A stretch of DNA of 64,000 bases from Allomyces macrogynus ATCC 38327. Taxonomy: Eukaryota > Blastocladiomycota > Blastocladiomycetes > Blastocladiales > Blastocladiaceae. Where the stretch lies: positions 1,943,527 to 2,007,526 of the forward strand of contig GG745330.1 of assembly GCA_000151295.1 (NCBI GenBank), read 5' to 3'. Position numbers and translations under genes: made by a program. Under the pieces are notes generated by a model that was not told the DNA's origin, ran no database searches, and was given only the letters and a program-made list of their open reading frames with translations. Positions 23,705 through 34,349 of this stretch are shown piece by piece (position 1 is the first letter of the stretch; each line of letters opens with the position of its first letter).

Positions 23705-24679
23705 CTACGCCTCGTTGACGGCACCAAAGAACTCCTTCGACTTGACGGGGTCGGGCTTCATCGTGCGCGCGCCCTTGGTCCAGTTGGCAGGGCACACTGC
23801 ATAAAATCGAGCACAGGAAATTGGTCAGCACGCGCATCCTTTCCCCGCCCACCCGCAGAAAGAACCAAATCTCAACGCACCTTCGCCGTGCTTGTCCGTG
23901 AACTGAAGCGCCTCGACGAGCCGCAGCGTCTCGTCCACATTCCGGCCAATCGGCAAGTCATTGACCGTGATCTGGCGCAGAATGCCCTTGGGGTCGATGA
24001 TGAAGGTGCCGCGAAGCGCAATGCCAGCGTCCTCGATCAGCACGCCATAGTCACGCGAAATCGTCTTCTTGATGTCCGAAATCAGCGGGATTTGCGTCGC
24101 GCCGAGCCCGCCCTGCTTGCGAGGCACGTTCGTCCAGGCCAGGTGCGAGTGCTCCGAGTCGACCGAGACGGCCATAACCTCGGTGTTGAGCTTCTTGAAG
24201 TCGCCGGCGCGGTCGTTGAAGGCCGTGATTTCCGTCGGGCAGACAAACGTGCTGGTGGACAGCAGGGCGGGCGTGGTCAGTCACATCGCGAGATCGATCG
24301 CGTGCACGCGCGTGCAAAATCGCGACTGGAAAAGGCGATCCGTACAAGTCGAGCGGGTAGAAGAACAGCACGACGTATTTGCCGCGGAAGCTCGACAGGG
24401 AAACGTCCTTGAACTCGCCATTGACGACAGCGCGCGCCGTGAACTCGGGCGCGGGCTTTTGAATCTGGGCGACCGAGTGATCTGGTGGAGGGTGGCCATG
24501 CCCGCAGCCATCAGCTAATGGGATCGGATCGTCGGCGCGTGCTGTTGTTGATCGTGAAGACGCGCACGCGCAGCAATCCGCGACGTCGAAAAGCGCGCCG
24601 CAGCTGCAACACGAGCGGCGGGCGACGCCGTGGCGGCGAGCTGGCGCGCGGCGGGGGCGGCAAACGAGCGCAGGAACAT
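23705..24679 (-). CDS. PRDX3: Mitochondrial 2-Cys peroxiredoxin (PRDX3-like)
   Basis: Four exons, 24679-24562, 24514-24346, 24251-23881 and 23796-23705, total 750 bases (249 residues) and join in phase. Residues 1-39 ([16 protein letters not shown], then [12 protein letters not shown]) form an Arg/Ala-rich amphipathic presequence typical of mitochondrial import. The peroxidatic Cys lies in [13 protein letters not shown] and the resolving Cys in GEVCPANW. A GGLG motif is present, and the C-terminus has [10 protein letters not shown] where sensitive eukaryotic enzymes carry a YF motif. The enzyme reduces H2O2 and peroxynitrite with thioredoxin as donor. The introns are 47, 94 and 84 bp. The 47-bp intron marks the lower size limit for this gene set. 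Confidence 0.92.
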
Positions 24680-25052
24680 GGTGCTGGCGGTCGACCTGGT
24701 CCGTCGAGGATGAAGAGGAGAGAAAGCGCACGCGCAGCGGTCCCTTCCTTCACGTTCAACGATCGGCCACTTTGGGCCATGTATTTCGAGGTTTTCTCTC
24801 GCAAACACCCCAAACCTAACCTCGTTTGGGTTTGGTGCTTTCTCCACAACCAGCTCCACTGCGCTGCGAACAACCGATAATCGTTTGCGGTCATAAAATT
24901 TGACAGCAAGACGTGTGCCAGGTGAATCTAACATATATATACGTGTATTGGCCACAGACCATAGCACGCAGGGCAGCCAACTCAGCGAGCCCCGATGTCG
25001 TTGGGCATGCTCTTGAGCAAGCGCTGAACAAGGCGCGTACAACCCTGACGGT

Positions 25053-25922
25053 TCAAAGATCAATAAGCATCGTGCCGGGCGTCCACCCGCACGCCGAGCA
25101 AATCTTGACGCCGTCCGTGTGCGGACCCGTGCACGCCTTCTGCCGCTTGTAGACGTCCATCGGGCAGCTCATGTCTATCATGGAGTCGCAAAAAATATCA
25201 AGCTCTGGTGCGTCTGGATGCGGATGCGTGGGTCAAATTCGTACGCGTGGCATCGCAAAGCGGCGGCTTTCTGTGAACCAGGAGCGATGAGAAGACCGTC
25301 AGTCATTGCGAGCCACGCACGGTCGGGAATGCATGGAAAATAGACTCCGTACTTCGTGTACTTGCAGTTACAGATATCGTAAATGGTCTGCGGTGTGTCG
25401 GGCACCTTCCAAACCAACGGCTTGAACTCCGTGCCGCGCTTCATGCCCAACGCGCATGATCAGTCGGCGCTCGCAAATGACAAAGGGTGGAGAAGCTTCG
25501 CGTACGTGACTGCCATCGCACCACGGCTGCGACTTGGACAAGCCTATTCGCAGGAGCCGGTTGGGTGAGGTCCGCGACCCAAACTTGCACGACACGCGTG
25601 TGGTTATCAATTTATGCGCACCACATGTGCACCACTTCTTAGTCTCGCCCGGCTTCAGACTGCGCGTGATGCACGGGCCATAGAACGGCACGGACGGGTG
25701 CAGCTGCTTCTTTTCACCGTCGCCAGCGGGCGCAGGAGCGGGACTGCTGCCCACGCCAAGGGCCAAGTCCTCAACATCGATGAGAGCTGAGCCGGAACAG
25801 GATAGAGGGGCGGGCGCCGGCGCCGGAGCAGATGCTGCTTGCTGATCTGGCTCAGCACCGCGCGAGGGTGCGGTCGATGGACCTGCTGCAGGCACGCTGG
25901 TGGGTTGCGGCGTGTTGGTCAT
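25053..25922 (-). CDS. CISD3: CDGSH iron-sulfur domain protein, CISD3-like
   Basis: Exons 25922-25622, 25543-25506, 25438-25346 and 25139-25053 give 172 residues. A Pro/Ala-rich N-terminus of about 85 residues precedes two CDGSH-type modules. The first is complete: WCTCG joined to LSKSQPWCDGSH (C-x-C-x2-S-x3-P-x-C-D-G-S-H), followed by RGTEFKPL as in CISD3. The second has CNCKYTK joined to a segment reading KACTGPH, so the ligand Cys and His are kept but Asp-Gly-Ser has become Thr-Gly-Pro. CISD3 proteins bind two 2Fe-2S clusters in the mitochondrial matrix. No clear targeting peptide is seen here. The last join relies on a weak GTCTAT donor, so the second motif is the least certain part. The protein ends with an extra CxxC (ICSACGW). 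Confidence 0.8.
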
Positions 25923-26292
25923 GGTCTGTAGATCGCTGGCAACTGATTGCTCGAGATGGTCTCGTTCTTGGAGTTCAAGAGAATGGATAACCGCTGGCCA
26001 AAAGTATCAGAGTGCCCAAAGCGACCTGCAGCGGCCGTCATGGTTGTGCTGGACTCTGTTGACGCGTCGTCGTCGCGGAGACCGTTTCGATCGGTGGGGT
26101 CGGCTGAACGGTTGCGGTGGATGCGGTGGGCCCTGCCATGCACTTTGCGATGGGAATGGCGGGATAATGACTCGGTGCCTTTGCAACCATTCAAGGCTTT
26201 CTGAGTATCTTACACATCCACAGCCGACAGAACCGCTCCAATCCTCACCAAACATCAACTTGCCGCAGACCGTGGTCGATGATCAGCTTACC
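25923..26292. promoter_or_regulatory. Divergent intergenic region, CISD3-like / ZNHIT2
   Basis: About 370 bp shared by two divergent genes. No specific motif identified. Confidence 0.3.
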
Positions 26293-27657
26293 ATGAATGC
26301 ATCAACGGTGCTCGAGTCTTTGCCGTGCGCCTTGTACGTATCGCGAACCCCAGGCATGCTGCGACATGACAATCTCCAACTCATCCGACACTGCTTGCCA
26401 ACAGCTGCAACGACAACCAGTCCAAGTATCGCTGCCCGCGGTGCGATGCGCCGTACTGCTCGCTGGCTTGCTACCGCACTGAGGTATGCCCAACGCCTGC
26501 TGGCTGATACTTTCATGACGATGCCGTGTATTTCCGAGACTGAACATGCGCTTGACCACAAGCTCGACCAAATACGCAGAGTCACCGCTTATGCGTAACT
26601 GGCTTCCACCAAGCAGCGATCAAGGAGAGCCTCACCACGCTCAAGGTCGACGACAAGGACCGCCAGACCATGGCCACGATTCTCCACCGCGTAGCGGCGA
26701 GCAAGCAGAACAACAGCGAGCACGGTGAGGGCGATGTTTCGGACAATAATGGTTCGTTGACGACCATTCTCACCCCTTGTTCCGATGTCAATTGGCCAGC
26801 CCCGTCCCTTTTCTAGACCTCGCGCAACGCCTGGAGGGCATCAACCTCGACACAGCGACCGTCGACGAGATTCTCGCGCACATGACCGCGGCCGAGCGCG
26901 CACGGTTCGAGGCCAGCGCGCAAGTCACCATGACCGAGCTCGCTGCCTCGTGGTCGCCGTGGTGGTGCGACGATGAGCCCTCGACCACATGGCCCGATCT
27001 TCCCGCAGATCTGGCCGTGCTCCCCGAGCACCAACCGCGCAACCGGAACCTGATGTTCAATCTGGTCGAGGTCCTGGTCGGGTACGCGACTATTGCGCGC
27101 ATGACGTGTGGTGATCTTGGGCTCGACGGTAGCGGCCCGGACGTGGGCGTTGCCACGGCGGTTTGGGACGTGTCGCGCGTCCTCGGGACGCAGGACGCGT
27201 TTTCGTGGGCGTCGGTCGACGATGTCGTGGAGCACACGATTCACGTTGCACAGCAGGTTCGAACCATCGGTGTCGCGCTTTTTCTCCCCATTCCGTTCGT
27301 GTGAACTGATCGAAAGTTCTCCATGGCCAACAGCACACCGAGTACTTTGCATCGCCGGACCGCATCCCGACCCTCTTCGAGGACTTCTTGTATCTCCTGC
27401 GCACGCCCGGCGACCCGCCGGCCCTTCGCGCATTGGCTCAACTCCAACGTCTGTTTGCCGCGCTCCAACAGTGCACGACCGCGGCCAAGTCCGTGCGCAA
27501 GCGAGCCATGCTCACGGCTCGCAAGCTGCAGTTCTATCAGCAGTACCTGGCGTGGATCGTGTCGACGGATGATGGGCTCGGGATGCTGGCCGTGCTACGC
27601 GCGACTGTGAAAGCGTCGATCACGCTGCCGATGACCGCGTGCGGCCAGCGACGGTGA
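26293..27657 (+). CDS. ZNHIT2: ZNHIT2-like HIT zinc-finger protein
   Basis: Five exons, 26293-26333, 26405-26483, 26580-26724, 26817-27256 and 27334-27657, total 1,029 bases (342 residues). The HIT finger is spread over the first three exons and appears only after splicing: LPCAFC, then YRCPRCDAPYCSLACYRTE, then SHRLC. This gives the paired CxxC, C-x4-C-x3-C and H-x3-C ligand pattern. After the finger come GFHQAAIKESL, and later LAQRLEGINLD with WSPWW, the order seen in ZNHIT2. Members assist R2TP/HSP90-dependent assembly of U5 snRNP and other large complexes. The third intron could use an alternative in-frame donor 27 bp downstream. The gene converges with APC7, with 56 bp between stop codons. 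Confidence 0.8.
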
Positions 27658-27713
27658 GCAGTCCAAGTCGCTAATTCAAGAAATATAATACTTCCTATTG
27701 CCGCACCACAGAA

Positions 27714-29845
27714 TCAATCCTCTTCGTCTCCTGGGACCGCGTGCAGCTTTTCGTTCATCCGAACAATGCACTGCTGGGCTTCGATGCTCCGCGGAACGCG
27801 CGTCTGGGCCTCAATGAACGAGTTCAGCGCGGACAGGGTCTGACCCTCGAGATCAAGCGCGATCCCGCGCTCCACCAGGACCGTTTCCGATTTGCCAGTG
27901 AACGGCGTCAATCGTTGAGGCTATCAGGCAAGAACGGAACGAGTCCCCGCTAGTGTTCGAAGACAACCTGGAAAACGGAAAAGTGAAACGTGTAGTTGGT
28001 GAATTCGAGCGGGGTTCATTTGCCGAACATACTCGGTGCAGAGCAGGCGGAGGGCAGACTCACACGTCGGGTGCTGCACGACGAGCTTTTCCAAGAGCGC
28101 AACCGCGTCGGCCTGCCGCGATGGAAAACAAAACGTTATCAGCGCGATGCACCGGCTCCACGCGAAAGATGCGATGCTCAAGCACGTACTTTGTCAGTCG
28201 GGCCGCCATGCAGCAGATACGCATTCGCCACGATGCCAATTGCCTCGGCATTGGCTGGGTACTTGGGCAGGGCCTCCCTCGCCACGACCAGCGCATGACT
28301 CGCCCAGTCCTCGCTCGCACTGAACGCAGAGAGAGCAAAGTGGTACGAGAGCAAGTCCGGCGTCTGCTGCAGCAGGTCCTTGGCAATCGAGATGGCGAGC
28401 CGCAAATCGTTTTCGAGCAGATCCAAGTGTCCGCGGACAAGACGGGCAAGACGGTACCCAGGTTCTATTTTCTCGGCCTAGAGAACGATGTTTCTTGTCA
28501 GTTTCCTGAGCCCCGATCATGACACTCTACGGAAACACGCCACACCAAGTCCAGCGAGCGCCTGGCTTCTTCTAACGCTCCCACATGCCACGCCCACACC
28601 GCATTCGCGACCGCCGCCTCGACCGACTCGCGTGCAATCCGGCTCAGCCGCTGCACGACGGCCTGTACGCTCCGCTCCCACTGCACGGCGCGTTCCGCGG
28701 CTTCCTGGTCGCTGCGCGCCGGTTCCGGCTCAATCTGCTTGAGCACGAGCACGTACATGTCCATGCCGCGCACGCGCCACGGGTCGAGGAGCCACACGCG
28801 GTCAAACTGAGCGCGCGCGTCCTTCCACTGCATTTGCCGCGCGAGCAAGTCGCCGGCTCGCGCCGTTAGTTCCGGGTCATGCGCGAATGGGTGCGCCACG
28901 AGCTGGTCGCGCGGCAGGCAAGTTACCGCCGTTGCAGTGCGCTTCGACCGCGTGCAGGTGCTGGACCCACGAGGGAGAGGGAGAACGTGCAGACTCGGTC
29001 GCGGCGTGAATGTCCGCAAGCGAAAGGCCGACGCGCTGCGCGGCGGCCAAGAGCTCGGGCACGTGCGGGTACCGCGCGAGAAGGTGCGAAAGATACGTCT
29101 GGCGGTGACTGGCGAGATGAATGGTGGATCAGCGGACTGGGGTCGTTGAACAGAACGAACCTAAGAAACGCACGCGATGTAGCCAAATTGCGCGACAACC
29201 CACTTCAGTTTATCGGTCAAGGCATTTTCGGGTACCTTCTCCACCTGGTAATCATCATCTTGGTGAGCGTTTTTTTATTTGCACGCGACAGGCACAGCAT
29301 TCCGGGTCCGAAGCGCGCGTACTTACCACTCTCAAAGCCTTGCTGTGCTCATGCAGCTTGACGAGCAGTGCGACATACTTTTCAACCAGGCCGACAAAAT
29401 GGGCGAGCTGACCAGAAGGAATCGTCTGGATGGCGGCATCGTAGTGCATGCACGCCTTGTCGCGCTCGCCGTCCTCGACACACGCGTCGGCCAAGATTTC
29501 GTGTCCTTGGATTGTGAACTGCACGTCGGCCGGCTCCCATGCCTTGGATTCGAGGTACGTCAAAGTGCACGACACCTGATTGGGCGGATACGAAGAGGTT
29601 GCTTGTCGGCGCATGGTGACGCGCGCGCGTTGGTGGTGAACTCCGCGAGCAGTCGCCAATACCAGACACTTGGCCGACTCGATAAACCCGACCATGAGGT
29701 GCGAGCTCACCGCGTCAAGTGTGCCTGAAACATCAAATGTCGCGCTTGCAGGCAGTCGTGTCATGATCACGTCGGCGAAGTGGTTCGAGTCTCGACACAC
29801 TGGACGTGTGCCGAGGATGTCAGGTGTCGATTGCACAATCCACAT
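27714..29845 (-). CDS. APC7: Anaphase-promoting complex subunit 7 (APC7), TPR protein
   Basis: Several minus-strand exons encode TPR-like helical pairs. The segment WKDARAQFDRVWLLDP followed by WRVRGMDMYVLVL matches the APC7 stretch in which a TPR ends in LDPYLIKGMDVY. Other pieces are the N-terminal VGFIESAKCLVLA, ACMHYDAAIQTIPSG, FALSAFSASEDWASHALVVA, and a C-terminal TPR ending NEKLHAVPGDEED, which has the acidic tail typical of APC7. The start is at 29845 or the in-frame ATG near 29764. I did not resolve all five or more exon joins. APC7 is a structural TPR subunit of the ubiquitin ligase that drives mitotic exit. It is absent from budding yeast but kept in animals and several early-diverging fungi. 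Confidence 0.7.
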
Positions 29846-29989
29846 TAGTGACCATCACTACCAAAAGCGGCCACCAGGCGTTCATCCATTTTACAAAAAG
29901 AAACGGCAACCTGATCAACGAACGACGCGATAATTTCGATAAACAAAGTGGAAACGCAATTTTCTAAATTATTCGCGAATCAACTTTGT

Positions 29990-31189
29990 TCAAGCTGCGG
30001 TTATCTCGCTCACCATGTTGCCCGTCGGCCCACCGACCTCATCTTGCACTTCGTGGTCAGCCTCGGGCAATGCCGACGCGTCGTTACCCTCGACCACGAC
30101 CGACGGTGGATTGATTGGCTTGCCGTGAATGTCGAGCTTGGGCCGGCTCGACCAATACCCATTGCCGTACGACACGAGCACTTCGCCATCGACAGGAATC
30201 GCCTTAGTCGCCACGTAAATGGCGTGCCAGACATTGCGGTACGGCACATACTGCACCTCGGCATTGAGGTGGTCCTGGTCGCCGTCGTTGGCGAACCGGA
30301 ACCAGTTGCCGCGGTCTTTTGCGTCGATGCCCAAATCCATCGTGTTTCCGGCCTCGTCGCGGATTTCCGAAGGATAGGACCATTCGTAGTCAGTTGTGTG
30401 CGACCGGTTCGTGAGCACGCCAGCGTAGACGCCAAGCACGGCGCCCTTGCGAATGGGCGACGTGGCAAACAGGCCAAACCCGCGCAAGTCGTCAGTATAT
30501 GCCACGTAGAAGCGCTGGTCGATCGCGGTGCCGCGTTCAATCCACGCGCCGTACTTGCGCACGCGTTTGGTCATTTCGTCAGGGTTGTCGGTAAAGCTCT
30601 TGTCCGTCGTCACGTCGTGAGTCGCAATATACCGCTGAACGTCCGGGTCAATCACCTATGGAGCCTCAGGGTCAGGACTGGAAGACCAAAGCGGTGATTT
30701 CCAGAAAACAGCACGCAAACGAACCAAATGATGAATCGGGTCGACACCAAAGTGCGACAAAAAGTGCTCCATCGTAAACCGGTGCGGCGGCTTCATCATA
30801 TCGTCGCGCGACACTGGCGGCGTAGCCTGCGCCTTGGTCAGGTCCTGAATTTGGCTGGCCAGGTGCGCGACCTGCTCGTGTAATTCATTGGTCGCGGAAA
30901 CAAGTTGCTCTTGGACGGCGAGAAGCCCAGAGACGGCATGGTCGTTCGTCAAAGCACGGGCAGGACTTGGAATGCCGAGAAACCGAGCGAGTGGTCCGTC
31001 TTGTACGACGAGCGCTTGGTGCAATAGCAGAGCGAGTAACGCCACCGTCAACGCTGTAGACATGCACGACGGGAAAGCGCTGTTTGAACGACTTGCGGTG
31101 GCCGGGTGCCGCCGCGACGGTGATGGCGACCGCCCTCGGCGCGACGAGGAATGCTTGGCGTTTGGGCTCGGACTTGATGATGAGGACAT
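29990..31189 (-). CDS. SET-domain protein with N-terminal membrane anchor
   Basis: Two exons, 31189-30725 and 30655-29990, give 376 residues with a phase-0 join across a 69-bp intron. The N-terminus is Ser/Arg-rich (RRGRSPSPSRRH), followed by one hydrophobic segment, STALTVALLALLLHQALVV, and a short coiled coil. The SET core lies at about residues 210-345: GFGLFATSPIRKGAVLGVYAG, then WFRFANDGDQDHLNAEV (the RF.N....N strand), then EVLVSYGNGYW. These cover S-adenosylmethionine binding and the catalytic Tyr region. Pre-SET and post-SET Cys clusters are absent. It is probably a protein lysine methyltransferase. The anchor would place it on a membrane such as the ER or nuclear envelope; the substrate is unknown. 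Confidence 0.75.
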
Positions 31190-31329
31190 GATGGATGCAG
31201 ACTTGACCGGCTGGTGAGAGGAATACTCCACCACGGGTCTTTATCAAACAAACAAACAAACAGGATGTGGAGGAGGAGGCGGTTGCTGTCAACCTGGGAT
31301 ATGTGAGCCGCGGTCGCTGTCGAGGCGGT

Positions 31330-31649
31330 TTGCTCACCGCTTTCCTTTGTCGATCATTTTCACTTTGTGGAGCAAATCGCTTTTTGTACGCGAAGCCCAG
31401 GTACGAGTGCTGCACAGCTTCTGGCGAGCTAGGACAGTAGATGATGGAAGTAAAGTGCACGTCCTCTGACCCCTCATCGCCAGAGTCCGGTGCAGTTCGC
31501 CCGCCAGAGTTCTTTACGGAAGACTGCAAAGCCAGACTGAGAGTGTGTCGTGTTGTCTGCTCAGCAATCCGCCGAGATGGGTCACAACTGCCGTCATCTT
31601 GAAATCGAACCCCGTCCGGTCGGATCATGCTGAAGACGATGGATGGCAT
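31330..31649 (-). other. Orphan coding-like exon
   Basis: An open minus-strand frame with an acidic stretch (TAPDSGDEGSEDVHF) and YLGFAYKKRFAPQSEND, ending at a GTGAGC donor near 31,330. It lies upstream of the SET start and antisense to the region before the transporter half. No gene start or partner exon is evident. It might be a 5' exon of the SET gene, or a displaced 3' exon of the zinc-finger gene at 6.6-10.9 kb if the proposed inversion is real. Confidence 0.3.
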
Positions 31650-31785
31650 GTAATTACAGTCATGAACACGATCCGGTACTATTGTCCAATGCGAAATTCC
31701 GCAGCCCGCCCGCGCCGACTCGGCTGCCAGTTTCAGTCGTCGTCGTCGTTCAACACAATCACTAGGTACGATGCGCGATCGTCAG

Positions 31786-32885
31786 CGCAAAATCCAACAC
31801 GTCCACACCATGCACAATCCGTACCTGTCGGTGACTTGGGCCGGCTGCGCGAAGTGCATCCACCCGCACCGTCCACGACGTCGCTCTGGGACCGCGTGTG
31901 CAAGTCGAATCCGCTCTCAGCCCTCTTTGTGCTCGCGCCGTCGCGCCGACCCGGTGCCATTTACCGCGTGTTCCTGATCGTCTTCACGGCGCTCACTGCG
32001 GTCGCCGACTTGATGTCGTCGGTCATTTGGATGCTGTTCGCGACCTACCATTTCGCATGGACCCCGGCGTCGACGGGCGCGCTGCTCACCGCGCGCTCTG
32101 CCCTTGCCGCGGTCCTGGTCATGGCGTCTGGGCCTGCGATCCGGTTCCTGGCCGTCTCGTTGCGCGAGCGCGCGCCTGCGCACCCACAACGCGATTCGGG
32201 CATTCCAGCGGCTGTGGACGATGCTGGCGTCGATTTCGCGGTCAATTCATCGAGCGGCTCTTCCCGCACCTCGGCAAGACACGACCTCGACCTCGCTGAC
32301 GACAAGGACGACGCCGACGCATCCACCCCACTTCTCGCCGACAGCCACCGCGCGCCCGACCACGACGACCATCTGGCGCCACACCACCACTACGACGACG
32401 CACTCCCCGCAACGCGGTGGGACACGCCGATTCTCGCCTTCACTGCATTCATCAACGTGGTCGCTCTGGCGATCATGGGCACCGGCCGGTCCGCCGCCGT
32501 CTTTACCGTCGGGTACATGACGCAGTCGCTCACGACGCTCGCCGTCCCAGTGCGCGATACGCTCCTGTCGAAACTCGTGCCAGGCACGCAGCTCGGACAG
32601 CTCATGGCGGCCAACCAGCTGATCACGTCGCTCATGAGCGCCGTCGCGCCGGCGCTCGCGAATGCCGTCTACGCTTGGTCGCTGCAGACGGGCGAGGCTG
32701 GGACGGGGGCGGTGGGCGAGGAGCATGGGCCCGTCGCGGTCCGGCAATTGGTGGTGCCGGGAGGGATGGTGTTTATCGTTGCGGCCGCGTTTGCGCTGGT
32801 TGCATTTGTGCTGGCGGCGGGCGTCGCTGTGTGGGTGCGCGGGGTGCGTGCAAAGATGCTGGCGGTCGCGTCGACCGCGGCATAG
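31786..32885 (+). CDS. Major facilitator transporter, C-terminal half only (TM7-12)
   Basis: The coding part begins after a plausible acceptor (GTCAG at 31781-31785) in phase 1 and ends with TAG at 32885. A cytoplasmic lead with LWDRVCKSNPLSALFVL is typical of the loop before TM7 in TetA-like and fungal facilitators. Six hydrophobic segments follow, including VFLIVFTALTAVADLM, TGALLTARSALAAVLVM, TPILAFTAFINVVALAIM, MTQSLTTLAVPVRDTLL and GGMVFIVAAAFALVAFVLAA, with an acidic His/Asp-rich loop of about 90 residues between the second and third. The frame is open upstream, but no membrane segments precede TM7. TM1-6 are missing here and match in type the half at 10934-11933. Confidence 0.75.
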
Positions 32886-33181
32886 AGCTGTTGCTGGATT
32901 TCGTTTCGCTTTGAGAATGAGAATACCGTCCTGCGCTTTGTGACCCTGTTACAACCCATTTTTTCAATGCTGAATACATGTTTGGTGGTCGTTGCTTCCG
33001 TTGTCGACAGTCGTCGCTGGCTGAAAAGGATTGGACTCGGGTGAGAGGGCATGGAGCACAACAATTGCAAGCAAACCATGATCCGACCAGCTCACAAGCT
33101 CGCATGCCAGCACTCCACTCCTTTCCTTGCCACCAAGGCTCGACCACCAACTTGCCGCAATCCCAACATCAACACCTCCTC

Positions 33182-33896
33182 ATGAACAAGCTGATTTTCG
33201 ACGTCCCGAACCGGCTCGCATCGCCAGAAGCATCAGCGACCAGCCAGAACCAAGCCCAGCCTCCACAAACCCGCCAAGTGCATCTTTTGCCCTGCAAAGT
33301 CCATGCCGATCGACCCGCCAATGTCTCCAAGTACTTTATGATCACGGACATGCCGGACGGGACCAAAGAAGCGTCATTCCGCGGGCGGCATCTCAAGGGC
33401 ACGCCATTGCCTGTCCCCGCGGGTTATTCCGGTCAGTTTGCGCACCCCTCCTTCCATGCCGAAATTTTGGCCTTACATTGACCGTTATGCAATACCCAGT
33501 CGTGACGCTCGCCGCACCAAACGTTGCCGCGCCCACGACCGCACCTCAGCATCACGAAGACGAAGAAGACATGCACGACAACTTGGGCGATGACGAGAGT
33601 TCCGCTCCCGCACTAGCGTCCGCGGTCACGCTGCGTGCGCACGACCGCGCGCTCGCGCCCGTGATCGTGTGGGACCACGATCAGCTGCCGAGCGTGCACA
33701 CGTCCGGTGCGCTGCAAGCCATGGCATGGTGCCGATTGGCGGACGCGGTACGTGGCCAGGGCGGTATTGCTCCGATCGGAATCACACGAGACTCACGTTT
33801 TGGGTTGACGGATTGTAGGTGCATGCGCCCGTCGACATGGACGCCGCGTTGCCAGCACCGCCAACGGCGGAGGCGCGGTCAGCGGTGCAATCATGA
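33182..33896 (+). CDS. RNASEH2C: Ribonuclease H2 subunit C
   Basis: Exons 33182-33431, 33500-33747 and 33819-33896 give 191 residues in phase. The family signature is clear: VHLLPCKVHADRPANVSKYF followed by SFRGRHLKG and PVPAGYS. After an acidic insert comes APVIVWDHDQLPSVHTSGAL, matching the human W...P......GAL strand, then the terminal WCRLADAVHAPV. Subunit C wraps with subunit B into the triple-barrel scaffold that supports the catalytic subunit A; the complex removes ribonucleotides and RNA-DNA hybrids in the nucleus. Its length and order fit the family. Confidence 0.85.
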
Positions 33897-34349
33897 GAGG
33901 ATGGTCGCGGCTAAATGGGATTTCGTTTCCACTGAACCGTCCTAGCGGACGGTGTGGTCAGGGCAGGTCTGGGATGTTGGAAACAGCAGTCACATTGCTC
34001 ACGCAAGACACGAGGGTGACCAAAATGTATTGTCGTCCTGCTCAAAGACGCAGGCTGACCTCAACCTCTGACCGCGCAGGGTTCAAGAGGTGAGAAATGG
34101 GAGAATGACCACAAACCATCGAACCGCGAGACACGATAGGCCATATGTTGCCAGCAAATGCAAGGTCACCATTTTGTCCCGTTGAATCTCACATTTGGCA
34201 TCCTGTAAAGAGTGGGGCACCTCGAGAAAGCATGCGCCGTTGGACATGAACCGTGGGGCATCGATGCTGGGAAGTGGGACCGAGGCATTCATTCTCTCAA
34301 TTTGCGAATGACCAACCGAGCGGCCAAGCACCAGCATTTAAAGCTACCC

